This document shows positions 15,001 to 26,702 of a stretch of DNA of 64,000 bases, piece after piece. Below the pieces are notes generated by a model. That model was not told the DNA's origin. It searched no databases and saw nothing but the letters and a program-made list of their open reading frames with translations. The first letter of the stretch is position 1. Every line of letters begins with the position of its first letter. The stretch lies in the NCBI RefSeq assembly GCF_037975245.1, contig NC_092565.1, forward strand, positions 17,215,999-17,279,998, read 5' to 3'. Position numbers and translations under genes: made by a program. This DNA is from Apostichopus japonicus. Its lineage: Eukaryota > Echinodermata > Holothuroidea > Aspidochirotida > Stichopodidae.

Positions 15001-18000
15001 CCTACATTGTGATCTGTAACTATTAGTTAATCCACCTAATATCTCAGTCCATACAGTGGCGCGATGGCTTGGCGCACTGTACGAGCTGATGATCGAGACT
15101 CTCTTTTGCATCCGTGGTTCGAACCCCGGTGATGACGTCTTTTGCCGATCTTTTACAGCTCGTGCCTACACGTTCAGCTGTAAGTATTAGTTAATCCACC
15201 TAATATCTCAGTCCATACAGTGGCGCGATGGCTTGGCGCACTGTACGAGCTGATGATCGAGACTCCCTTTTGCATCCGTGGTTCGAACCCCGGTGATGAC
15301 GTCTTTTGCCGATCTTTTACAGCTCGTGCCTACATTGTGAGCTGTAACTATTAGTTAATCCACCTAATATCTCAGTCCATACAGTGGCGCGATGGCTTGG
15401 CGCACTGTACGAGCTGATGATCGAGACTCTCTTTTGCATCCGTGGTTCGAACCCCGGTGATGACGTCTTTTGCCGATCTTTTACAGCTCGTGCCTACACG
15501 TTCAGCTGTAAGTATTAGTTAATCCACCTAATATCTCAGTCCATACAGTGGCGCGATGGCTTGGCGCACTGTACGAGCTGATGATCGAGACTCTCTTTTG
15601 CATCCGTGGTCCGAACCCCGGTGATGACGTCTTTTGCAGATCTTTTACAGCTCGTGCCTACACGTTCAGCTGTAAGTATTAGTTAATCCACCTAATATCT
15701 CAGTCCATACAGTGGCGCGATGGCTTGGCGCACTGTACGAGCTGATGATCGAGACTCTCTTTTGCATCCGTGGTTCGAACCCCGGTGATGACGTCTTTTG
15801 CCGATCTTTTACAGCTCGTGCCTACACGTTCAGCTGTAAGTATTAGTTAATCCACCTAATATCTCAGTCCATACAGTGGCGCGATGGCTTGGCGCACTGT
15901 ACGAGCTGATGATCGAGACTCCCTTTTGCATCCGTGGTTCGAACCCCGGTGATGACGTCTTTTGCCGATCTTTTACAGCTCGTGCCTACATTGTGATCTG
16001 TAACTATTAGTTAATCCACCTAATATCTCAGTCCATACAGTGGCGCGATGGCTTGGCGCACTGTACGAGCTGATGATCGAGACTCTCTTTTGCATCCGTG
16101 GTTCGAACCCCGGTGATGACGTCTTTTGCCGATCTTTTACAGCTCGTGCCTACACGTTCAGCTGTAAGTATTAGTTAATCCACCTAATATCTCAGTCCAT
16201 ACAGTGGCGCGATGGCTTGGCGCACTGTACGAGCTGATGATCGAGACTCTCTTTTGCATCCGTGGTCCGAACCCCGGTGATGACGTCTTTTGCAGATCTT
16301 TTACAGCTCGTGCCTACACGTTCAGCTGTAAGTATTAGTTAATCCACCTAATATCTCAGTCCATACAGTGGCGCGATGGCTTGGCGCACTGTACGAGCTG
16401 ATGATCGAGACTCTCTTTTGCATCCGTGGTTCGAACCCCGGTGATGACGTCTTTTGCCGATCTTTTACAGCTCGTGCCTACATTGTGAGCTGTAACTATT
16501 AGTTAATCCACCTAATATCTCAGTCCATACAGTGGCGCGATGGCTTGGCGCACTGTACGAGCTGATGATCGAGACTCTCTTTTGCATCCGTGGTTCGAAC
16601 CCCTGTGATGACGTCTTTTGCCGATCTTTTACAGCTCGTGCCTACATTGTGATCTGTAACTATTAGTTAATCCACCTAATATCTCAGTCCATACAGTGGC
16701 GCGATGGCTTGGCGCACTGTACGAGCTGATGATCGAGACTCTCTTTTGCATCCGTGGTTCGAACCCCGGTGATGACGTCTTTTGCCGATCTTTTACAGCT
16801 CGTGCCTACACGTTCAGCTGTAAGTATTAGTTAATCCACCTAATATCTCAGTCCATACAGTGGCGCGATGGCTTGGCGCACTGTACGAGCTGATGATCGA
16901 GACTCCCTTTTGCATCCGTGGTTCGAACCCCGGTGATGACGTCTTTTGCCGATCTTTTACAGCTCGTGCCTACACGTTCAGCTGTAAGTATTAGTTAATC
17001 CACCTAATATCTCAGTCCATACAGTGGCGCGATGGCTTGGCGCACTGTACGAGCTGATGATCGAGACTCTCTTTTGCATCCGTGGTTCGAACCCCGGTGA
17101 TGACGTCTTTTGCCGATCTTTTACAGCTCGTGCCTACACGGGGAGCTGTAAGTATTAGTTAATCCACCTAATATCTCAGTCCATACAGTGGCGCGATGGC
17201 TTGGCGCACTGTACGAGCTGATGATCGAGACTCTCTTTTGCATCCGTGGTTCGAACCCCGGTGATGACGTCTTTTGCCGATCTTTTACAGCTCGTGCCTA
17301 CACGTTCAGCTGTAAGTATTAGTTAATCCACCTTGTATCTCAGCCCATACAGTGGCGCGATGGCTTGGCGCACTGTACGAGCTGATGATCGAGACTCTCT
17401 TTTGCGTCCGTGGTTCGAACCCCGGTGATGACGTCTTCTGCCGATCTTTTACAGCTCGTGCCTACACGTTCACCTGTAAGTATTAGTTAATCCGCCTAAT
17501 ATCTCAGTCCATACAGTGGCGCGATGGCTTGGCGCACTGTACGAGCTGATGATCGAGACTCTCTTTTGCATCCGTGGTTCGAACCCCGGTGATCATGTCT
17601 TTTGCCGATCTTTTACAGCTCGTGCCTACACGGGGAGCTGTAAGTATTAGTTAATCCACCTAATATCTCAGTCCATACAGTGGCGCGATGGCTTGGCGCA
17701 CTGTACGAGCTGATGATCGAGACTCCCTTTTGCATCCGTGGTTCGAACCCCGGTGATGACGTCTTTTGCCGATCTTTTACAGCTCGTGCCTACATTGTGA
17801 GCTGTAACTATTAGTTAATCCACCTAATATCTCAGTCCATACAGTGGCGCGATGGCTTGGCGCACTGTACGAGCTGATGATCGAGACTCTCTTTTGCATC
17901 CGTGGTTCGAACCCCGGTGATGACGTCTTTTGCCGATCTTTTACAGCTCGTGCCTACACGTTCAGCTGTAAGTATTAGTTAATCCACCTAATATCTCAGT

Positions 18001-21000
18001 CCATACAGTGGCGCGATGGCTTGGCGCACTGTACGAGCTGATGATCGAGACTCTCTTTTGCATCCGTGGTCCGAACCCCGGTGATGACGTCTTTTGCAGA
18101 TCTTTTACAGCTCGTGCCTACACGTTCAGCTGTAAGTATTAGTTAATCCACCTAATATCTCAGTCCATACAGTGGCGCGATGGCTTGGCGCACTGTACGA
18201 GCTGATGATCGAGACTCTCTTTTGCATCCGTGGTTCGAACCCCGGTGATGACGTCTTTTGCCGATCTTTTACAGCTCGTGCCTACACGTTCAGCTGTAAG
18301 TATTAGTTAATCCACCTAATATCTCAGTCCATACAGTGGCGCGATGGCTTGGCGCACTGTACGAGCTGATGATCGAGACTCCCTTTTGCATCCGTGGTTC
18401 GAACCCCGGTGATGACGTCTTTTGCCGATCTTTTACAGCTCGTGCCTACATTGTGATCTGTAACTATTAGTTAATCCACCTAATATCTCAGTCCATACAG
18501 TGGCGCGATGGCTTGGCGCACTGTACGAGCTGATGATCGAGACTCTCTTTTGCATCCGTGGTTCGAACCCCGGTGATGACGTCTTTTGCCGATCTTTTAC
18601 AGCTCGTGCCTACACGTTCAGCTGTAAGTATTAGTTAATCCACCTAATATCTCAGTCCATACAGTGGCGCGATGGCTTGGCGCACTGTACGAGCTGATGA
18701 TCGAGACTCTCTTTTGCATCCGTGGTCCGAACCCCGGTGATGACGTCTTTTGCAGATCTTTTACAGCTCGTGCCTACACGTTCAGCTGTAAGTATTAGTT
18801 AATCCACCTAATATCTCAGTCCATACAGTGGCGCGATGGCTTGGCGCACTGTACGAGCTGATGATCGAGACTCTCTTTTGCATCCGTGGTTCGAACCCCG
18901 GTGATGACGTCTTTTGCCGATCTTTTACAGCTCGTGCCTACATTGTGAGCTGTAACTATTAGTTAATCCACCTAATATCTCAGTCCATACAGTGGCGCGA
19001 TGGCTTGGCGCACTGTACGAGCTGATGATCGAGACTCTCTTTTGCATCCGTGGTTCGAACCCCTGTGATGACGTCTTTTGCCGATCTTTTACAGCTCGTG
19101 CCTACATTGTGATCTGTAACTATTAGTTAATCCACCTAATATCTCAGTCCATACAGTGGCGCGATGGCTTGGCGCACTGTACGAGCTGATGATCGAGACT
19201 CTCTTTTGCATCCGTGGTTCGAACCCCGGTGATGACGTCTTTTGCCGATCTTTTACAGCTCGTGCCTACACGTTCAGCTGTAAGTATTAGTTAATCCACC
19301 TAATATCTCAGTCCATACAGTGGCGCGATGGCTTGGCGCACTGTACGAGCTGATGATCGAGACTCCCTTTTGCATCCGTGGTTCGAACCCCGGTGATGAC
19401 GTCTTTTGCCGATCTTTTACAGCTCGTGCCTACACGTTCAGCTGTAAGTATTAGTTAATCCACCTAATATCTCAGTCCATACAGTGGCGCGATGGCTTGG
19501 CGCACTGTACGAGCTGATGATCGAGACTCTCTTTTGCATCCGTGGTTCGAACCCCGGTGATGACGTCTTTTGCCGATCTTTTACAGCTCGTGCCTACACG
19601 GGGAGCTGTAAGTATTAGTTAATCCACCTAATATCTCAGTCCATACAGTGGCGCGATGGCTTGGCGCACTGTACGAGCTGATGATCGAGACTCTCTTTTG
19701 CATCCGTGGTTCGAACCCCGGTGATGACGTCTTTTGCCGATCTTTTACAGCTCGTGCCTACACGTTCAGCTGTAAGTATTAGTTAATCCACCTTGTATCT
19801 CAGCCCATACAGTGGCGCGATGGCTTGGCGCACTGTACGAGCTGATGATCGAGACTCTCTTTTGCGTCCGTGGTTCGAACCCCGGTGATGACGTCTTCTG
19901 CCGATCTTTTACAGCTCGTGCCTACACGTTCACCTGTAAGTATTAGTTAATCCGCCTAATATCTCAGTCCATACAGTGGCGCGATGGCTTGGCGCACTGT
20001 ACGAGCTGATGATCGAGACTCTCTTTTGCATCCGTGGTTCGAACCCCGGTGATCATGTCTTTTGCCGATCTTTTACAGCTCGTGCCTACACGGGGAGCTG
20101 TAAGTATTAGTTAATCCACCTAATATCTCAGTCCATACAGTGGCGCGATGGCTTGGCGCACTGTACGAGCTGATGATCGAGACTCTCTTTTGCGTCCGTG
20201 GTTCGAACCCCGGTGATGACGTCTTCTGCCGATCTTTTACAGCTCGTGCCTACACGTTCAGTTGTAAGTATTAGTTAATCCACCTTGTATCTCAGTCCAT
20301 ACAGTGGCGCGATGGCTTGGCGCACTGTACGAGCTGATGATCGAGACTCTCTTTTGCGTCCGTGGTTCGAACCCCGGTGATGACGTCTTCTGCCGATTTT
20401 TTACAGCTCGTGCCTACACGTTCACCTGTAAGTATTAGTTAATCCGCCTAATATCTCAGTCCATACAGTGGCGCGATGGCTTGGCGCACTGTACGCGCTG
20501 ATGATCGAGACTCTCTTTTGCGTCCGTGGTTCGAACCCCGGTGATGACGTCTTCTGCCGATCTTTTACAGCTCTTGCCGACACGTTCCGCTGTAAGTATT
20601 AGTTAATCCACCTAATATCTCAGTCCATACAGTGGCGCGATGGCTTGGCGCACTGTACGAGCTGATGATCGAGACTCTCTTTTGCGTCCGTGGTTCGAAC
20701 CCCTGTGATGACGTCTTTTGCCGATCTTTTACAGCTCGTTCCCACACGTTCAGCTGTAAGTATTAGTTAATCCACCTAATATCTCAGTCCATACAGTGGC
20801 GTGATGGCTTGGCGCACCGTACCAGCTGATGATCGAGACTCTCTTTTGCATCCGTGGTTCGAACCCCGGTGATGACGTCTTTTGCCGATCTTTTACAGCT
20901 CGTGCCCACACGTTCAGCTGTAAGTATTAGTTAATCCACCTAATATCTCAGTCCATACAGTGGCGCGATGGCTTGGCGCACTGTACGAGCTGATGATCGA

Positions 21001-23907
21001 GACTCTCTTTTGCATCCGTGGTTCGAACCCCGGTGATGACGTCTTTTGCCGATCTTTTACAGCTCGTGCCTACACGTTCAGCTGTAAGTATTAGTTAATC
21101 CACCTAATATCTCAGTCCATACAGTGGCGCGATGGCTTGGCGCACTGTACGAGCTGATGATCGAGACTCTCTTTTGCATCCGTGGTTCGAACCCCTGTGA
21201 TGACGTCTTTTGCCGATCTTTTACAGCTCGTGCCTACATTGTGATCTGTAACTATTAGTTAATCCACCTAATATCTCAGTCCATACAGTGGCGCGATGGC
21301 TTGGCGCACTGTACGAGCTGATGATCGAGACTCTCTTTTGCATCCGTGGTTCGAACCCCGGTGATGACGTCTTTTGCCGATCTTTTACAGCTCGTGCCTA
21401 CACGTTCAGCTGTAAGTATTAGTTAATCCACCTAATATCTCAGTCCATACAGTGGCGCGATGGCTTGGCGCACTGTACGAGCTGATGATCGAGACTCCAT
21501 TTTGCATCCGTGGTTCGAACCCCGGTGATGACGTCTTTTGCCGATCTTTTACAGCTCGTGCCTACATTGTGAGCTGTAACTATTAGTTAATCCACCTAAT
21601 ATCTCAGTCCATACAGTGGCGCGATGGCTTGGCGCACTGTACGAGCTGATGATCGAGACTCTCTTTTGCGTCCGTGGTTCGAACCCCGGTGATGACGTCT
21701 TCTGCCGATCTTTTACAGCTCGTGCCTACACGTTCACCTGTAAGTATTAGTTAATCCGCCTAATATCTCAGTCCATACAGTGGCGCGATGGCTTGGCGCA
21801 CTGTACGAGCTGATGATCGAGACTCTCTTTTGCATCCGTGGTTCGAACCCCGGTGATGATGTCTTTTGCCGATCTTTTACAGCTCGTGCCTACACGGGGA
21901 GCTGTAAGTATTAGTTAATCCGCCTAATATCTCAGTCCATACAGTGGCGCGATGGCTTGGCGCACTGTACGCGCTGATGATCGAGACTCTCTTTTGCGTC
22001 CGTGGTTCGAACCCCGGTGATGACGTCTTCTGCCGATCTTTTACAGCTCTTGCCGACACGTTCCGCTGTAAGTATTAGTTAATCCACCTAATATCTCAGT
22101 CCATACAGTGGCGCGATGGCTTGGCGCACTGTACGAGCTGATGATCGAGACTCTCTTTTGCGTCCGTGGTTCGAACCCCGGTGATGACGTCTTCTGCCGA
22201 TTTTTTACAGCTCGTGCCTACACGTTCACCTGTAAGTATTAGTTAATCCGCCTAATATCTCAGTCCATACAGTGGCGCGATGGCTTGGCGCACTGTACGC
22301 GCTGATGATCGAGATTCTCTTTTGCGTCCGTGGTTCGAACCCCGGTGATGACGTCTTCTGCCGATCTTTTACAGCTCTTGCCGACACGTTCCGCTGTAAG
22401 TATTAGTTAATCCACCTAATATCTCAGTCCATACAGTGGCGCGATGGCTTGGCGCACTGTACGAGCTGATGATCGAGACTCTCTTTTGCGTCCGTGGTTC
22501 GAACCCCTGTGATGACGTCTTTTGCCGATCTTTTACAGCTCGTTCCCACACGTTCAGCTGTAAGTATTAGTTAATCCACCTAATATCTCAGTCCATACAG
22601 TGGCGCGATGGCTTGGCGCACCGTACCAGCTGATGATCGAGACTCTCTTTTGCATCCGTGGTTCGAACCCCGGTGATGACGTCTTTTGCCGATCTTTTAC
22701 AGCTCGTGCCCACACGTTCAGCTGTAAGTATTAGTTAATCCACCTAATATCTCAGTCCATACAGTGGCGCGATGGCTTGGCGCACTGTACGAGCTGATGA
22801 TCGAGACTCTCTTTTGCATCCGTGGTTCGAACCCCGGTGATGACGTCTTTTGCCGATCTTTTACAGCTCGTGCCTACACGGGGAGCTGTAAGTATTAGTT
22901 AATCCACCTAATATCTCAGTCCATACAGTGGCGCGATGGCTTGGCGCACTGTACGAGCTGATGATCGAGACTCTCTTTTGCATCCGTGGTTCGAACCCCT
23001 GTGATGACGTCTTTTGCCGATCTTTTACAGCTCGTGCCTACATTGTGATCTGTAACTATTAGTTAATCCACCTAATATCTCAGTCCATACAGTGGCGCGA
23101 TGGCTTGGCGCACTGTACGAGCTGATGATCGAGACTCTCTTTTGCATCCGTGGTTCGAACCCCGGTGATGACGTCTTTTGCCGATCTTTTACAGCTCGTG
23201 CCTACACGTTCAGCTGTAAGTATTAGTTAATCCACCTAATATCTCAGTCCATACAGTGGCGCGATGGCTTGGCGCACTGTACGAGCTGATGATCGAGACT
23301 CCCTTTTGCATCCGTGGTTCGAACCCCGGTGATGACGTCTTTTGCCGATCTTTTACAGCTCGTGCCTACATTGTGAGCTGTAACTATTAGTTAATCCACC
23401 TAATATCTCAGTCCATACAGTGGCGCGATGGCTTGGCGCACTGTACGAGCTGATGATCGAGACTCTCTTTTGCGTCCGTGGTTCGAATCCCGGTGATGAC
23501 GTCTTCTGCCGATCTTTTACAGCTCGTGCCTACACGTTCAGTTGTAAGTATTAGTTAATCCACCTTGTATCTCAGTCCATACAGTGGCGCGATGGCTTGG
23601 CGCACTGTACGAGCTGATGATCGAGACTCTCTTTTGCATCCGTGGTTCGAACCCCGGTGATGACGTCTTCTGCCGATTTTTTACAGCTCGTGCCTACACG
23701 TTCAGCTGTAAGTATTAGTTAAGCCGCCTAATATCTCAGTCCATACAGTGGCGCGATGGCTTGGCGCACTGTACGCGCTGATGATCGAGACTCTCTTTTG
23801 CGTCCGTGGTTCGAACCCCGGTGATGACGTCTTTTGCCGATCTTTTACAGCTCGTGCCTACACGGGGAGCTGTAACTATTAGTTAATCCACCTAATATCT
23901 CAGTCCA
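1..23907 (+). repeat. 164-bp tRNA-derived satellite array (about 146 monomers)
   Basis: A head-to-tail array with a period of exactly 164 bp. The block CAGTCCATAC at 121 and its last partial copy at 23901 are 145 whole periods apart, so there is no net insertion or deletion over 23.8 kb. The array is cut by the window start and ends abruptly at 23907. Each monomer holds a D-arm/A-box-like stretch (TGGCGCGATGGC), a B-box GGTTCGAACCC about 59 bp downstream, and T4-T6 runs after the B-box. This is the layout of a class II tRNA or tRNA-derived SINE head on the plus strand. Monomers differ at linked positions: GTTCAGCTG, GGGGAGCTG, TTGTGAGCTG, TTGTGATCTG, GTTCACCTG, GTTCAGTTG or GTTCCGCTG before the TAAGTATT or TAACTATT block. 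No protein gene is present, because 164 is not a multiple of three and reading frames break within about 180 bp. Confidence 0.97.
15177..20185 (+). repeat. Duplicated 15-monomer higher-order repeat (2460 bp)
   Basis: Positions from about 15177 to 17725 match positions offset by 2460 bp (15 x 164), line by line, with no difference that I can see. The match includes rare variants: GGTCCGAACC with TTTTGCAGATC, CAGCCCATAC, and GATCATGTC. Identity breaks upstream, where GATGAC becomes GATCAT near 15131, and downstream, where GACTCCC becomes GACTCTC near 17726. This indicates a very recent tandem duplication by unequal exchange inside the satellite. An older four-monomer periodicity (656 bp between GATCATG variants at 371 and 1027) is visible at the start of the array. 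Confidence 0.9.
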
Positions 23908-23985
23908 GGTCGTCAGATGCACAATACCTTCTTAAATCCTTTAAACCATAATGGCGACCTACAATCGCTGTCAGACTGGCTTATG

Positions 23986-24361
23986 CAGTGGCGTAGGAAG
24001 GTACTTTTGAGTGGCGGGGGGGGGGGGGGCTGAAGACTGATGGCCGGCCTTGGGGAGGGGTCTAAGGGGAGACGCTTCCCCCTCCCATTTGGATATTTTT
24101 TGCATTTCTTGGTGGCCTCAGATGCAATTTGGTGCAATATAGCACACTTCAACACCTACTCCATTTTGTAAACTTAATTTTGTATTTTCACCTGGCCTTA
24201 GATGCAATTTGGTCCTCCGAATGAGTTTTTTTTCTCTCATTTGGAAATGAAAAAGGGGTTTTCTGACTTGCGAACCGGGGGGGGGCGGAATGATACTTCC
24301 GCCCCTCCACATTTTTCACTGGGGGGGCAGGCGCCCCCAGCCCCCCGTTCCTACGCCCTTG
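23986..24361. mobile_element. hAT-like MITE, 376 bp, next to the satellite edge
   Basis: The terminal inverted repeats are CAGTGGCGTAGGAAGG at the left and CCGTTCCTACGCCCTTG at the right. They are flanked by GGCTTATG (23978-23985) and GGCTTATT (24362-24369), an 8-bp target duplication with one mismatch. The 8-bp duplication and CAGNGGCG ends are typical of hAT elements. The interior has poly-G/poly-C runs and no transposase, so it is non-autonomous. The motif GATGCAATTTGG recurs inside it at 24122 and 24202, and the related GATGCAATCTGG occurs near 53876 and 54014. Confidence 0.8.
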
Positions 24362-24369
24362 GGCTTATT

Positions 24370-25551
24370 TTTATGGCAAACAGGCAACAGTACCCACATT
24401 TGAACTTATGTGAACGTGAATGATATGTATAATCACTGTTTTGTCTTTAAACTATGTGTTCTAGAAGCAAATGATTGTTTGTCATATTTTGGGCGTTGGC
24501 TCGGTGAAAGACATCAGACACCGTGCCGGGGAGCTATATCCTAGACTCAAAGCTGTATTTTTATCAGTTTAATTGGCAGTGATGATAACGGTGAGGTTAA
24601 TGGGATTAAAACGAAGTCGTAAACCAGTTGAATAATTGTTTACCTATTTTTTTGTTTGAAGGAGGGGGAGGGTGAATCCCGAGAGGTCACTATTATACAT
24701 CGAATTCTTCCGCCTTTAGAGTGGGAATAGGGCGGATTTACCGAAGGGGCCATACCTTAATATCTAGCTCTTCAGGGTTATTTCCAAAAGTGGAAATATC
24801 ATGGCAACGCAAGCAAAAACGCTATAATCAGTTGCCTTTCCAGAGTGATCAGAATTCGTGGTGAAATAATTTTGTTTTGGCCGGCCTTTATCCGCCTATC
24901 GTGATTTACTAAGTTGAGAACAATATATTTGAACCCCAGTCGATGCTTATGAAACACAACATTTAACGCAGACAGGATACGAAAAGTTATATTTTACTGC
25001 AGTAATAAAAGTGTATTATAAGTCAGTCACATCAATCGAATAACATAATCTGGTTAAATGTGTTACCGTAAAAGAAAGCAAAAAATCAGTAAAACACACA
25101 CACCCGAACACACATACAACAAAAAGCAAAGACGGTATAAAAAACCAACAACAATCATTGCCACATGGTGTGCCACATTCTGCAGTCTTGAATAACATTC
25201 TTCATTTTGTCCATGGAACTGTCCATGTCTACATGAACTTAGGAATAGCTCTGAATGAAGAAGTCTTAATAAACATGTAATATAATAAACAATGCCATGT
25301 GGTGGTTATGTATACCTATAATTTATAAGTAACACGTATATACACCAAATACACTGTATAACAAAATAATAACTAACAAGACGCATGGAAATTTAATTTA
25401 ATTTAAAGGATACCCTCAAACGAATACACACTGACCACATAGGCAGAATAACACAATGAGGGGAAGATGAGGACAATAATAAGGAAATATAAGTTGGTGC
25501 CGTTTCACATCTTTTATCATTTAGTTTGATTTCACCTATAATTTTTTTTAG
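24370..25551. other. AT-rich interval, nothing recognised
   Basis: No coding exon, RNA gene or clear element could be supported here. Only short open frames without recognisable domains occur on either strand. Confidence 0.5.
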
Positions 25552-25590
25552 CCTTTGGAGAAGATCCTGCTAGGATCGAAACGTCAGGCC
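25552..25590 (+). other. Hammerhead-like hairpin, possible Penelope-element remnant
   Basis: GATCCTGCTAGGATC (25563-25577) forms a 5-bp stem with a short loop. It is followed at once by GAAAC (25578-25582) and GTC (25583-25585). A stem-II hairpin followed by GAAAC-GTC is characteristic of degenerate hammerhead ribozymes in the repeats of Penelope-like retroelements. The CUGANGA half of the core is not intact: TTTGGAGAA precedes the stem. The AT-rich microsatellite downstream is also common beside such ends. No reverse transcriptase is visible nearby. Confidence 0.35.
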
Positions 25591-25646
25591 AACTTACTTT
25601 TACACACCTTTAAAATTATAAATATATTAATTAATATATATACATG

Positions 25647-25649
<3 letters not shown>

Positions 25650-25709
<60 letters not shown>
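25650..25709. repeat. (TA)n microsatellite
   Basis: About 58 bp of uninterrupted TA dinucleotide. The open frame running through it, with alternating Tyr/Ile, is a consequence of the repeat and not a gene. Confidence 0.95.
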
Positions 25710-25712
<3 letters not shown>

Positions 25713-25973
25713 CACTTATATATATCCAAGTAAACGCATATCGTTTTTCGTACTAAGTATTGGAAACGTGTCGTTATATGACATTAAAAAGCACGAATAT
25801 CGGGCAATCTTTAAAGTTATGCATGTAACTTCAATTACAATAATTTAACACGTCCGAACAGTTGGTTATACATGAATACGAATATCGAAAAGTCTGTCTG
25901 CAATTGGCTCATAAAACTTAGTATCAAGGGATATCATATAACTTTTCCTTAATCAAATCAAATGTTCACATTT

Positions 25974-26599
25974 TTACCACTTTCCTTGTTGTCTCGTGAT
26001 TTTATACAAATCTTCGTGTACCCATTCTGCTGCATCTAATGTACTTCTAATGAGCTTGTATCGCGCGTCGGAAATTTCTATCGCAGAACTCAAAGGAGGC
26101 ATGCCCTCTCCCAGGCAAACATATCTAATTGCGTTACAACAGAAAACACCGCAACTGCTACTGTCTGGTTGCAATGTCATGACTTCATTCTTAATTTTCG
26201 ATTTGCCCTTGTTGCATAATATATTTGGCAAGTTGCTAATTAATTCCCTTCTGTGCAGGCGGTTAAAAAAGGTTTGAAGATTATGAACAACTCTTCCATG
26301 AGTTTGGTTTTTCATGGAATCAAATATTCGTACTGCCTTCTGATATTGATCAATAACGCATAATATGAAGTGGTGAAAATAGTTAATCGGAACTAGAATT
26401 AGCCTACATTGCAAACATTAAGGTTATCTGTATAGGACGTAACGTCAACTTGTCGCTTCATAATTGAGGCCCATCCGTTGTCACTCAACCCAATTGTTCC
26501 GAACGGTAGGTACCCAAAGTCTCGACGGGTATTTCCATTGCTGGTATTTGCTATTGTTACTACAGTTCTGTTGTAACTTTCTACGAAAGAGTTGGACAA
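25974..26599 (-). pseudogene. Ulp1/SENP-type C48 cysteine protease pseudogene, frameshifted
   Basis: Two overlapping minus-strand frames (26599-26399 and 26414-25974) together resemble the C-terminal protease domain of the Ulp1 family. The first frame holds the region around FGTIGLSDNGW. The second holds LILVPINYFHHFILCVID with the expected catalytic His, then FDSM with the Asp, and LQPDSSSCGVF with the oxyanion Gln and nucleophile Cys. The frames change near 26415-26430, so at least one frameshift interrupts the protein. The second frame ends at a stop 33 residues after the GMPPLSS segment. Ulp1-like proteases of this stand-alone kind are common in animal DNA transposons, and the adjacent palindromic repeat at 26703-27405 supports a transposon origin. 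A degraded host SENP-like gene is the alternative. Confidence 0.65.
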
Positions 26600-26702
26600 C
26601 CACCCTGGTTTATTGTGTGTTCATGTTTTGCAAAGTAAGAGTCAGTGTTTGGTAAAATACCCCCGTGTAAAGATACAGCATATTCTAGAGGCGGTTTCGA
26701 CT

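Noticed and set aside
2689-22551. Recurrent 60-residue minus-strand open frames in the satellite
   Set aside because: They arise only in certain monomer combinations, overlap the tRNA-like repeat, and break because 164 is not a multiple of three.
1-23907. The satellite as a CRISPR array or a cluster of functional tRNA genes
   Set aside because: There are no unique spacers between repeats, and the whole 164-bp unit repeats. The tRNA-like part lacks a credible acceptor stem and anticodon arm, and a T4 run lies between the boxes.
25555-25848. 97-residue frame through the TA microsatellite
   Set aside because: Half of it is translated TA repeat and the rest has no domain.
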